DNA from: an uncultured Roseburia sp.
GTDB lineage: Bacteria; Bacillota; Clostridia; Lachnospirales; Lachnospiraceae
NCBI GenBank assembly: GCA_947088675.1
Contig: CAMUHN010000008.1
Span: 1-64,000 of the forward strand
Direction of reading: 5' to 3'
Length of the DNA stretch: 64,000 nucleotides
Notes under the pieces: generated by a model
Database searches by the model: none
What the model was told of the DNA's origin: nothing
Seen by the model: the letters and a program-made list of their open reading frames with translations, nothing else
Translations under genes and position numbers: made by a program
In this document: positions 1 through 8,320 of the stretch, one piece after another
Position numbering within the stretch: the first letter of the stretch is position 1
Layout: the number at the start of each line of letters is the position of its first letter

Positions 1-899
1 AACTGAAGAACCGTCGACTGAGTTGTTGGGTCATCTCCCGTATGCACATTCCCGTCCGCATCAACGCAAAAACCTGTATTCGGCGTATCAAACTCCCTTA
101 ACACCACATCTGTATTCTGCGTGCCGAACACCTGATCCAGCGTCGGCTGGCCGTCTTTGAGATCATTCGGGTCATAAAATACGGTTCCGTCGCTGTTTAA
201 GATTTTCTGCAGCTCTACCGTATAGGTGCCGTCCTCAATATATTTGATCGCAAAACGCGCCGTATAGGAATATCCCAGATTATCATAAAACGTCAGCGTA
301 TTGATATATCCGACATCGCTCAGAATATCGGGGTCTTTCGCATCCAGCGTACCCTTGACCACACCGTTTGTCGTCGCCTCAGCCGGAGACGTCAGGTTCT
401 CCGGAGCCATAACGCGCAGTGCGGACACGGTGTCTTTTCGAATCTGTCCCGTATTCTGGTCCACCTGCCATCCCATTACCGTATAACCGGTCGAGGTCAT
501 ACAAAGGTTCCCGGACCCGTCCACATAGAAAGAACCCGAACGCGTAAACAGGTTTTCGGTTCCGTTGTTTACAATAAAAAAGTTTGTCGTATTGCTGTCG
601 GAGAGACGTATATCCAGTCCGTCGCCGGTTGACTCGGCAGCGCCGGAAGAGGTAATCTGGATTTTTGTCGCACCCATCGATACGCCAAGACCGATCTGCT
701 TTTCATTGACGCCGCCCGTGCCGGTTGCATTGTTTGCACCGGATGCCTGCGACGTAATCTGATAGAGCATATCCTGAAATGTTGTGGAAGAAGATTTAAA
801 TGCTACTGTGTTGACATTGGCGATATTGTTACCAATAACGTCCATTTTGGTCTGATGTGTCTTAAGACCTGACACAGCAGAATACAATGATCTCATCAT
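1..899 (-). CDS. flgE: Flagellar hook protein FlgE (C-terminus cut by window edge)
   Basis: This is the structural subunit of the flagellar hook, exported by the flagellar type III system. The N-terminus reads MMRSLYSAVSGLKTHQ and is followed by IGNNIANVNTVAFKS, the signature of flagellar rod/hook proteins that forms the N-terminal D0 helix. About 299 residues are visible; the C-terminal D0 helix lies beyond base 1. I chose the first of two adjacent ATGs (897-899) because an AGGAGGT site (910-916) lies 10 nt upstream of it. It follows the TIGR02530 gene and FlgD, the usual hook-assembly order in clostridial fla operons, so hook cap and hook subunit are co-expressed. Confidence 0.95.
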   Translation of the reverse strand, partial: MMRSLYSAVSGLKTHQTKMDVIGNNIANVNTVAFKSSSTTFQDMLYQITSQASGANNATGTGGVNEKQIGLGVSMGATKIQITSSGAAESTGDGLDIRLSDSNTTNFFIVNNGTENLFTRSGSFYVDGSGNLCMTSTGYTVMGWQVDQNTGQIRKDTVSALRVMAPENLTSPAEATTNGVVKGTLDAKDPDILSDVGYINTLTFYDNLGYSYTARFAIKYIEDGTYTVELQKILNSDGTVFYDPNDLKDGQPTLDQVFGTQNTDVVLREFDTPNTGFCVDADGNVHTGDDPTTQSTVLQ

Positions 900-980
900 A
901 AGTCAAGTGACCTCCTAAAAATAATATGTGCTGCCGTTCCCGTCTGTCAGTCGGGGAAATTGCGCCTCCAAAAGGTCCGG

Positions 981-1376
981 CTACATAATCACAGCACCGT
1001 CAATATTTGTAAATACCGCATCGTCCGATTCCACCTGATCCATAGCAGTCACAACCGTTTTATTCGGTATATTGACAATAAACGCAAGGGAATCCACAAT
1101 GACAAGTGATTCTCGAATTCCTTTTTCGTCTGCTTTTACAACCCCGTTTGCCAGACGCTCGCTCTGTTCCGCAGAAAGGCTGATATTCCTGTCCGCCAGA
1201 CGCATCGATGCATGTTTGGAAAAGCGGAGTTTTGAGCTCTCGGTAACATCCTGTTTCCGTTTTAATATTTCTTCAAAGGATAGACCCTGGGATTGTGGGG
1301 ATTCCGTCGTTTTCTTTACGAAATACCTGTCAGCCGCCTGCTCAATTGAAACAAACTGGTTACTGATCTTATTCAT
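981..1376 (-). CDS. Flagellar operon protein, TIGR02530 family
   Basis: A 131-residue protein of the family found between flgD and flgE in clostridial flagellar operons. The recognisable core is LRFSKHASMRLADRNI near residues 50-65, followed by a short beta-rich tail (LVIVDSLAFIVNIPNKTVVTA). Its biochemical role is not established; its fixed position suggests a part in hook assembly or substrate switching. There is no signal peptide or membrane segment. The start ATG at 1374-1376 follows an AAAGGAGATGG ribosome site. It lies 14 nt downstream of flgD. Confidence 0.85.
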   Translation of the reverse strand: MNKISNQFVSIEQAADRYFVKKTTESPQSQGLSFEEILKRKQDVTESSKLRFSKHASMRLADRNISLSAEQSERLANGVVKADEKGIRESLVIVDSLAFIVNIPNKTVVTAMDQVESDDAVFTNIDGAVIM

Positions 1377-1390
1377 ATTCCCATCTCCTT

Positions 1391-2125
1391 TTATGCAGTC
1401 GGACTCGTCGTACCCTCCGTATGATCGGCGCCGCCGGTCGTACTGTCTCCCGCACCGCCTGTCGTGCTGTCCCCGGAGCCTTCCGGCTTTTTGTCTTCCT
1501 CCGACGAATCGCCAATTAATTTCGCCATCTGGTCAACCAGTTCCTTGTATTTCTTTAATACGTCCTGATTGATATAAGATTTCTGATAAGAGGTAAGGCT
1601 CTCATATACCGTAACCAGATCTTTGACGCTCTGCAGATCTTTGATGGTCAGCTGATCCTTATCCGGCAATTTTCCGACAGCGGCTGCAAATGCATCTGCA
1701 AGCGTCACCGCCTCCATATAATCCGTATCGATTACTTCATAAATATCAGCCGCGTTATAACGTTTGCCGTTGACATATACATACTGGTTCCCGTTTTCAT
1801 ACTGTACATAATCCACAAATCCGGAATCCATCGAGTCCGCTGTCTTAATATTGACATACTTTCCGACAAGGGCGTTTGTCTGCATTCCCTGCAGCGCAGT
1901 CTGCATGTTCAGCGTAGCCTCCACCTGTGAAAATGTCGCCAACTGTGCGATATAATCCGTATTGCTTGTCGGCTCTAACGGATCCTGATACTGCATTTCC
2001 GCACAAAGAAGCTGCAAAAACTGGTCATACCCTAATTTGTTGCCGTCTTCCGATTCTTTCTTTTTCTGCTCCGCTATTTTATCAGCCGCCAACTGGCCGT
2101 CTTCTACCGGTGCTATCAATGCCAT
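1391..2125 (-). CDS. flgD: Flagellar hook-capping protein FlgD with an unusual C-terminal tail
   Basis: FlgD is the scaffold that caps the growing hook and allows FlgE to polymerise. Residues about 30-100 carry the conserved core (GYDQFLQLLCAEMQYQDPLEP, then IAQLATFSQVEATLNMQ), and residues about 108-150 look like the small Tudor-like barrel of clostridial FlgD. From about residue 155 the usual FnIII-like domain is absent. In its place is a helical segment (LTSYQKSYINQDVLKKYKEL) of the type found as spacers in Firmicutes surface proteins. A low-complexity tail follows with the repeat GDSTTGGA and many Ser/Thr/Gly. The start follows an AAAGGAGAA site. Identity is secure; the function of the tail is unknown. 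Confidence 0.92.
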   Translation of the reverse strand: MALIAPVEDGQLAADKIAEQKKKESEDGNKLGYDQFLQLLCAEMQYQDPLEPTSNTDYIAQLATFSQVEATLNMQTALQGMQTNALVGKYVNIKTADSMDSGFVDYVQYENGNQYVYVNGKRYNAADIYEVIDTDYMEAVTLADAFAAAVGKLPDKDQLTIKDLQSVKDLVTVYESLTSYQKSYINQDVLKKYKELVDQMAKLIGDSSEEDKKPEGSGDSTTGGAGDSTTGGADHTEGTTSPTA

Positions 2126-2158
2126 ATTCGTGTTCTCCTTTCTGATATATTGTACTGG

Positions 2159-3775
2159 CTAAGCCGTATAATCAATCGAATTGCCCCTGTCCGCCATAAT
2201 ACGTGCAACAAGCGCTTCCTCTTCGGTCATCATGCCGCTCAGCTCGTCGAGACTCTCCATGCCCGACAGATTAATCTTTCTTGTCTGGCTTCTCGCTTTC
2301 TCCTGCTGCTCTGCCTGTTGTCTCTCCTGATTTGCCTGCTGTTCCAGATTGCGCTCAAACTCATGTGATTCAACGGTGACTTCTATCGCTTCCACCTTGA
2401 TCCCGGCCTGACTCATGTTCTGCCTTAAGTCTGCCATCTGCACTTCAAGCGCTTCTTTCACCATCTCGTTCTGTGCAAATATTTTTGCGGATACCGCGCC
2501 GTCCCTCGCTGTCAGTTCCAGAAATACCTTTCCAAGATGTTCCGGATTCAGCTGCATCTGCAGCGTCGACTCCTGCTGTGTCACATGGACTTTTGCAAAC
2601 TCGACAATTTCCCGTATTACATTCTGCAAATCAATCTGCTCGGAATAGCCGACCTGCTCCGGCGCCAGCTGCGCCACCGGGACTTCAATCGTCTGTGCAT
2701 GGTTTACAAATGCTGCGGCATGTTCCGGCTGTCCGTGCTGCATACTGCTGTTTTGCTGCGAAGACTGCTGATCAGACAAATTTTTCTGCGGAAGCGCTTC
2801 CTCCTGTACTGTCTGTTCCATACCGTCTGTCATAGTCGGTTCCGGCTGTTTTACCGGATTGGTTTCATCATTTTTTACCGCGGCCTCCACAGGCGTTCTT
2901 TCCTCTGCCACCGCCCCGGTGACCGTTTCTATCGTCTGCCCGTCCTGCATCGTCTCATGTACTGCTGTTGTTTCCTCTGTCTGTACGGGAATTTTCGCCG
3001 ATTCGGCTTCCGGTGTTTTCATTGCTTGCGTTTCGTCATTTACCGCGGTATCTGCTGTCTCGTTACCGGCCAAAAGCTCCGGCTGCAAATCATTCGGCTG
3101 TTTTGGAAGCGTCTGTTCTCCTGCCGCAAAGTCCGTTGTCTCTGCCGGCGCAATCGGCTGCTCCTGTGAAGATACTGCCGACTCCTTACAGAGAACCGCA
3201 AGTTCCTCTTTTGATATGCCAAGCTCCTGAAGCAGTTCCTGCCCCAGTACTTCCGTTTTCTGCATTACCTGTAAAAAACAGGCGTCAAACAGCATATCTC
3301 CTGCTTCTTTGCTGCCGGAAAGTTCTGACGTAAGCAGGGCAAGCTGATTCGGATTCATCAGATCAAGCGCGCTGATACCAAGCATTTCCATCGCCTCGCT
3401 GATCTGTTCGTCGGTAACTCCAAGCTCCTCTTTTAAAATTTCCCTGACATCCTCTTCGAATTTTTCCAGCGCATCTTTCGTTTCCTGCTGATCCGGCATT
3501 TCGGAAGCGGAATCGGCTGTCCTGATCTTTGTGCTGTTATAAGATATGTTCTCATAATCAGTTTCGACGCCCTTATCAGAAGCCGGATCGGCCGCAGTCA
3601 ATGTCTGGTTCTGCTGCGCCTTGATTCCGCCCGAAAGCTGTGCCGACATGCCGTCCATAATCTTCTGAAAACGAACTGTCACACCTTCTTTTTTCGGTTC
3701 GGATGCGCCCTGTGTCTGCATTCTGTTTCCCTGTACAAACATTTTGGAAAGTTCAGTAATGTTCGTACTGCCCAT
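2159..3775 (-). CDS. fliK: Flagellar hook-length control protein FliK
   Basis: FliK is a secreted molecular ruler that sets hook length and triggers the export switch from rod/hook to filament substrates. The 538-residue protein has a long, poorly conserved, Gln/Glu/Thr-rich middle (about 170-370), typical of the ruler region. A conserved C-terminal globular domain lies at about residues 395-480 (MQLNPEHLGKVFLEL, then MADLRQNMSQAGI), matching the Flg_hook family. A Gln-rich tail follows. The ATG at 3773-3775 is preceded by AAGGAGGAG. It sits between the MotE-like gene and flgD, as in other clostridia. Confidence 0.9.
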   Translation of the reverse strand: MGSTNITELSKMFVQGNRMQTQGASEPKKEGVTVRFQKIMDGMSAQLSGGIKAQQNQTLTAADPASDKGVETDYENISYNSTKIRTADSASEMPDQQETKDALEKFEEDVREILKEELGVTDEQISEAMEMLGISALDLMNPNQLALLTSELSGSKEAGDMLFDACFLQVMQKTEVLGQELLQELGISKEELAVLCKESAVSSQEQPIAPAETTDFAAGEQTLPKQPNDLQPELLAGNETADTAVNDETQAMKTPEAESAKIPVQTEETTAVHETMQDGQTIETVTGAVAEERTPVEAAVKNDETNPVKQPEPTMTDGMEQTVQEEALPQKNLSDQQSSQQNSSMQHGQPEHAAAFVNHAQTIEVPVAQLAPEQVGYSEQIDLQNVIREIVEFAKVHVTQQESTLQMQLNPEHLGKVFLELTARDGAVSAKIFAQNEMVKEALEVQMADLRQNMSQAGIKVEAIEVTVESHEFERNLEQQANQERQQAEQQEKARSQTRKINLSGMESLDELSGMMTEEEALVARIMADRGNSIDYTA

Positions 3776-3827
3776 TGTGTCTCCTCCTTTCTCATTATTT
3801 TTTATTCCTCTGTTACATATTATATTC

Positions 3828-4670
3828 TTAAGGCTTCATGATCTCGGTGACTTTTGCAGCCGTCTCCGTGTTCATCTTGCCAAGAATATCACCTCTTGAT
3901 TTCGCATCCATCTGCTCTAAGATGCTGGCGACCAGTTTCAGATTATCCGTCATCGCATCAAAAACAGCAGCCGCTTCTTTCGGCTTCATATTTTTGTATG
4001 TATTGACATAATCCTCAATCTTTTCATCGGCAGCTGTCTGTGCAACTACCTGTCTATACAAAACTTCGGCATTTGCCGGAGCAATGCTCTCATAAAATTC
4101 CTTATATTGTTCTATATCGGGCGCACTGTCTCCAAAAACAATCTCCTCGTAGAACTTTTGCTTTTCTTCTTCAAAAGCCGCCTCATTCTGCTTGTATTGC
4201 TGCAGCTCCTGCGCCAGCCGCTCAAGCTCCGTAATGTATGCGGCATTGTCCGTGGATGTATTCTGCGCCTCTGATAGCGCGATCTCAAGCTGCTTAATTC
4301 GCTCAACGGCCTCATCCATCGATTCGTATGCATAAGGACTCTCTTCCGTAGAAAACTCTTCCATATAGGAATCCGGCAAAATACGGTTTACATACGGCAC
4401 ATCTTTCAGCAGCGGCCCTAATACGGTGGAACCAAACTCCCCGACATCCCACTTGATCAAAAGCGCAATAATCGCCAGCCATATTACAAGAATAAAGATC
4501 GTCACAAAAAAAATGACAATCTTGCCGCCGATGCCCTCATCCTGTGCATCCAGCCCGTCTCCCTGCTCTGCCGCAGCCTTTGCCTGTTTTTTTGCTTCTT
4601 TTTTTCTTGCTTTTTCCGCGGCTTTCTGCGCCTTTTTATCTACTGCATCCGCTTCCATCACATCAGCCAT
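3828..4670 (-). CDS. MotE-like (YlxF-type) flagellar membrane protein
   Basis: A 280-residue protein with a charged Lys/Ala-rich cytoplasmic N-terminus, one transmembrane helix (VIFFVTIFILVIWLAII, about residues 53-72), and an extracytoplasmic coiled coil. The C-terminal domain resembles the MgtE N-domain (MKPKEAAAVFDAM, then ILEQMDAKSRGDILGKM). This is the architecture of YlxF and of MotE, a chaperone for the motility protein MotC in proteobacteria; the Gram-positive partner is not known. I use the ATG at 4668-4670, which has AGGAGGT 10 nt upstream. The longer ATG at 4721 overlaps fliJ and has no ribosome site. Confidence 0.8.
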   Translation of the reverse strand: MADVMEADAVDKKAQKAAEKARKKEAKKQAKAAAEQGDGLDAQDEGIGGKIVIFFVTIFILVIWLAIIALLIKWDVGEFGSTVLGPLLKDVPYVNRILPDSYMEEFSTEESPYAYESMDEAVERIKQLEIALSEAQNTSTDNAAYITELERLAQELQQYKQNEAAFEEEKQKFYEEIVFGDSAPDIEQYKEFYESIAPANAEVLYRQVVAQTAADEKIEDYVNTYKNMKPKEAAAVFDAMTDNLKLVASILEQMDAKSRGDILGKMNTETAAKVTEIMKP

Positions 4671-4689
4671 ATTAAATGCAACCTCCTTC

Positions 4690-5151
4690 TTACGTCTCCT
4701 GTTCGCTGTCTGCATCGTCATGATAACTGTAGCTTACCAGTTCGTCAATCTCTTTCCCCTCCGCGTAAAGAAGTTCCTGTTTAAACTGCTCAAATGCTTT
4801 TTCTTTCAGATTTTCATGTGTCTTGCGCTCAACCATAACTTCATTTAAAGCTGCCCTTTTTCGCTCTGCTTCTTTCTCTGCGTTGTGCACATGCATCATC
4901 TGCGTGCGCTGCAGACTTTTCATTACATCAATTGCACGTTTGCATTCGCGGATCTCCGTAATATTAAGGCTTCCGTTTACCAGATCTCTGGACTGTCTCT
5001 CGTAGCCCGCTCTGCGAATCAAAATATTCTGCAGCTTCTCCTGCTCCGTCATAAGCTTTGCATTCGCCATGCCATACGCAATTTTGGCCTGATTTTCCAT
5101 TTTCAGTTTAATATCCAGAATATTCTGCATTCGATATGAAAACTTCGCCAT
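4690..5151 (-). CDS. fliJ: Flagellar export chaperone/stalk protein FliJ
   Basis: A 153-residue, almost entirely helical and highly charged protein beginning MAKFSYRMQNILDIKLKMENQAK, the FliJ signature. FliJ forms the antiparallel coiled-coil stalk that sits in the FliI ATPase hexamer and couples it to the export gate FlhA. Lys/Glu/Arg-rich heptads run from about residue 10 to 140. It is directly downstream of fliI (22 nt gap) and 20 nt upstream of the MotE-like start, in the standard FliH-FliI-FliJ order of the export ATPase complex. Confidence 0.9.
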   Translation of the reverse strand: MAKFSYRMQNILDIKLKMENQAKIAYGMANAKLMTEQEKLQNILIRRAGYERQSRDLVNGSLNITEIRECKRAIDVMKSLQRTQMMHVHNAEKEAERKRAALNEVMVERKTHENLKEKAFEQFKQELLYAEGKEIDELVSYSYHDDADSEQET

Positions 5152-5172
5152 ATTACGCCAACTTTCCTATTT

Positions 5173-6480
5173 TCATGTAAACAGACCGCCCAACAGACCG
5201 ATCTCCTCCTCAAAGAGGAATCTCTCGTCTGTCCTCTGCATAAGGAACGTATTTACTGCATCAATCTTTTCGATTGCATAATCAATATCCCGGTTGGAGC
5301 CGCGCTTATAAGCGCCGATATTGATCAGATCTTCGGCTTCATTGTATGTCGCCAGCACATTTTTTAATTTCCCGGCAAATTCTTTGTGTTCTCCGGTCGC
5401 GATGGAACTCATAACACGGGAAATGCTCTGCAGGATGTCGATTGCCGGATAGTGATTTTTATGCGCTAATTTACGCGACAACATAATATGACCGTCTAAT
5501 ATACTACGCGCGGTATCCGTAATTGGTTCATTAAAATCATCGCCGTCCACCAACACAGTATAAAGCCCTGTAATAGACCCGACCGTTGAAGTGCCCGCCC
5601 GCTCAAGGAGCTTTGGCATCTCAGAATACACGCTCGGCGGATAACCCCTCGTAACAGGAGGCTCCCCGGAAGCAAGGCCAATTTCGCGCTGTGCCATGGA
5701 AAAACGTGTCAGTGAATCCATCATCAAAAGTACGTCCCGGCCCTGCGCTCTGAAATATTCTGCCACCGCCGTAGCCGTTTTTGCCGCCTTGTTACGGATT
5801 AACGCGGGCTTATCGGAAGTCGCAACTACAACAACCGAGCGTTTCATCCCTTCCGGTCCAAGGTCACGCTCGATAAATTCTCTGACCTCACGTCCACGCT
5901 CGCCAATCAGTGCAATTACATTGATATCGGCTTTTGTATTGCGTGCGAACATGCCCATCAGCGTACTCTTCCCAACGCCGGAACCGGCAAAAATACCGAT
6001 TCGCTGCCCTTTTCCAACTGTAATCAGACCGTCAACCGCCTTTACTCCAAGCGGAAGCACTTCGTCTATAATTTTCCGGTTCATAGGATCCGGCGGCTGC
6101 GCCTCAACCGGATATTCGTCTGCAGAATTAATCGTCTCTGCATCGGTAGGGCGCCCAATCCCGTCCAGAATATGTCCGAGCAGCCCGTCGCCCACCGGAA
6201 CAGTCAGCGGGTGCCCTGTGTTTTCTATCGTACAGCCCACTCCAATCCCGTCTACATTATCAAACGGCATCAAAAGCAGTCTTTTATCGCGGAATCCGAC
6301 CACCTCGGCCATAACCGAAATATTTTTCTCCGGATCTATGATGATGCGGCACAGATCATTTAACTTTGCATCCGGTCCCACCGATTCGATCGTAAGCCCC
6401 ACAATCTTAACAATCTTTCCGAGACGCTTAAAATATGTCTTTTCCGCAAGCTGCAAATATTTATCAAATTCATGTGTCAT
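5173..6480 (-). CDS. fliI: Flagellum-specific ATPase FliI
   Basis: The ATPase of the flagellar type III export apparatus, related to the F1 beta subunit. The Walker A motif (GSGVGKST) is at about residues 166-173. The region VVVVATSDKPALIRNKAA and the Walker B stretch DVLLMMDSLTRFSMAQREI are both intact, and the FliI/YscN-type ending is present. I choose the ATG at 6478-6480 (protein begins MTHEFDKYLQ, 435 residues) because GGAG lies 6 nt upstream. The upstream ATG at 6492 contains that ribosome site. The gene lies between fliH and fliJ. Confidence 0.96.
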   Translation of the reverse strand: MTHEFDKYLQLAEKTYFKRLGKIVKIVGLTIESVGPDAKLNDLCRIIIDPEKNISVMAEVVGFRDKRLLLMPFDNVDGIGVGCTIENTGHPLTVPVGDGLLGHILDGIGRPTDAETINSADEYPVEAQPPDPMNRKIIDEVLPLGVKAVDGLITVGKGQRIGIFAGSGVGKSTLMGMFARNTKADINVIALIGERGREVREFIERDLGPEGMKRSVVVVATSDKPALIRNKAAKTATAVAEYFRAQGRDVLLMMDSLTRFSMAQREIGLASGEPPVTRGYPPSVYSEMPKLLERAGTSTVGSITGLYTVLVDGDDFNEPITDTARSILDGHIMLSRKLAHKNHYPAIDILQSISRVMSSIATGEHKEFAGKLKNVLATYNEAEDLINIGAYKRGSNRDIDYAIEKIDAVNTFLMQRTDERFLFEEEIGLLGGLFT

Positions 6481-6507
6481 GACAAACTCCATATGGTAGA
6501 TCGGATC

Positions 6508-7308
6508 TCATGGCTCCAGACTCAAAGAACGTATATCTTTGATCAGATTCTCCATCTGTACGCCAAGACTGCACTCGAAAACGCCGGCATCCGTCTCAAT
6601 GACGCAGTCGCTTCCGGCCAATGCAGAATCGGCAACAATCTCAAGGCTGATATCATGTCCTACACGATCCAGTATATTTTCTTTATGATTCTCCACAAAA
6701 AACACATTGTCATCCGAGACACGGATGCGGAAATTTCTTACTCTTTCAATATGTAGAATCGCATTGTTGATCAGCGAAATCAAAAGTTCTTTTTTATCCT
6801 CAAACTGTATCAGAAACACTTTTTGAAACACTTCCAATATGACATCAATCAGGTCTCGTTCCATACATTCATGCTTTTTGGCATATTCTGCCTGAAGCCT
6901 TTCTGATTTTTCAAGGAACTGTTTTTCCAGCAAATTTTTCTGCTGTTCCAGCTCCTGCTGCATATGTGCCTGCCCGCTCTGATACCCCTCTTCCCTTGCG
7001 GCCTTAAGAACACTTTCCCTCTGATCCTGTGCCTGTCTGATCAGCTCGGCAGAGCGGTCGTTTGCCTCCTTAAGAATACGTTCCGCCTCTTCTTTGGCCA
7101 GCGCAACATAATCAATCTCTTCTTCCGGCTCCACAAAGTTTTCGATATCGTCCGCAACAAGCCCCTCTGTAAATCCGTCGGCATCCGCGCGGCGTTCTTT
7201 TGCGCGCGCTTTCAGGCTTTTTTTAATTATATCTACCGCAAACGCATCCGAATCAATCACCCGGGCATTTTCATTGTTGATAAGCCAGGGTTTATAAAGA
7301 TTAGACAA
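6508..7308 (-). CDS. fliH: Flagellar assembly protein FliH (TTG start)
   Basis: FliH is the peripheral stator of the FliI ATPase. The protein has a charged N-terminal part, a long coiled coil (about residues 75-165, with LAKEEAERILKEANDRS and VLKAAREEGYQSGQ) and a C-terminal FliH/V-ATPase-E-like domain (DLIDVILEVFQKVFL). I select the TTG at 7306-7308: GGAGGTGA lies 8 nt upstream and the product then begins with SNLYKP, the usual clostridial FliH N-terminus. The ATG at 7353 would lie well inside fliG with no ribosome site. The chosen start overlaps the fliG stop by 8 nt, suggesting translational coupling. Confidence 0.88.
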   Translation of the reverse strand: MSNLYKPWLINNENARVIDSDAFAVDIIKKSLKARAKERRADADGFTEGLVADDIENFVEPEEEIDYVALAKEEAERILKEANDRSAELIRQAQDQRESVLKAAREEGYQSGQAHMQQELEQQKNLLEKQFLEKSERLQAEYAKKHECMERDLIDVILEVFQKVFLIQFEDKKELLISLINNAILHIERVRNFRIRVSDDNVFFVENHKENILDRVGHDISLEIVADSALAGSDCVIETDAGVFECSLGVQMENLIKDIRSLSLEP

Positions 7309-8317
7309 CGATCTCGTCACCTCCGCCTCTCGAAATAACAATTTCGCCTGCATCCTCTAACTTGCGGATTACGCTTACGATCTTCTGCTGAGCCTCTTCT
7401 ACATCTTTCAGACGTACCGGACCCATAAATTCCATATCCTCCTTGATCATAGCAGCAAGACGCTTTGACAGGTTTTTAAAGATAGCATTCTGTACATCTT
7501 CGTTGGCGCCCTTTAACGCAATGCCAAGATCGGAATTCTCCACGTCACGCAGCACACGCTGAATCGCACGGTCGTCGAGCAGGAGAATATCTTCGAATAC
7601 GAACATCTTTTTGCGGATCTCGTCTGCAAGTTCCGGCTCTTCAATTTCAAGAGATTCCATAATATGTTTTTCGGTAGAACGGTCTACCGTATTTAATATA
7701 TTGACGATTGCATCGACACCGCCGACAATGGTGTAATCCTGATTGACCAGGGATGCAAGCTTTCGCTCCAGCACACGCTCCACTTCCTTGATCACATCTG
7801 GCGACGTGCGATCCATCATTGCGATACGCTTTGCAACATCCGCCTGTTTTTCCGGCGGAAGTGCGCCGATCACCATAGCAGCCTGCGCCGAAGTCAGATA
7901 AGATAAAATCATCGCGATTGTCTGCGGATGTTCATCCTGAATAAAGTTTAATAACTGGCTTGGATCCGTTTTTCTGACAAACTCAAACGGTCGAACCTGA
8001 AGAGAAGCAGTCAGTTTCGAAATGACTTCCTGCGCTTTTTCTGCTCCAAGCGCTTTATCCAGCAACTCTTTCGCATAGCCGATACCGCCCTCCGCAATAT
8101 ACTGCTGTGCAAGGCAGACCTGATAAAACTCGTCCAGTATGTCTTCTTTGACCTGCGGAGATATGCTCCTTGTATTTGCAATCTCAAGCGTCAGCTCCTC
8201 TATCTCATCTTCTTTCAGATGTTTAAATACATCGGCAGAACGCTCCGGCCCCAATGCAATCAAAAGGATTGCGGCCTTTTGTACCCCATTATAGCTATCA
8301 TTACCTGATGCTGCCAT
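7301..8317 (-). CDS. fliG: Flagellar motor switch protein FliG
   Basis: FliG forms the torque-generating part of the C-ring, bound to FliF on one face and contacting the stator on the other. At 338 residues it is the standard length. The N-terminal FliF-binding domain begins NGVQKAAILLIALGPE. The middle domain contains FIQDEHPQTIAMILSYL, matching the EHPQT signature. The C-terminal domain carries the charged torque helix (FVFEDILLLDDRAIQRVLRD). It is 3 nt downstream of the fliF stop and overlaps fliH. Confidence 0.97.
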   Translation of the reverse strand: MAASGNDSYNGVQKAAILLIALGPERSADVFKHLKEDEIEELTLEIANTRSISPQVKEDILDEFYQVCLAQQYIAEGGIGYAKELLDKALGAEKAQEVISKLTASLQVRPFEFVRKTDPSQLLNFIQDEHPQTIAMILSYLTSAQAAMVIGALPPEKQADVAKRIAMMDRTSPDVIKEVERVLERKLASLVNQDYTIVGGVDAIVNILNTVDRSTEKHIMESLEIEEPELADEIRKKMFVFEDILLLDDRAIQRVLRDVENSDLGIALKGANEDVQNAIFKNLSKRLAAMIKEDMEFMGPVRLKDVEEAQQKIVSVIRKLEDAGEIVISRGGGDEIVV

Positions 8318-8320
8318 ATG

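Noticed and set aside
5696..6499. A 267-residue plus-strand reading frame opposite fliI
   Set aside because: It is a mirror of the strongly conserved fliI gene, has no recognisable domain and no ribosome site.
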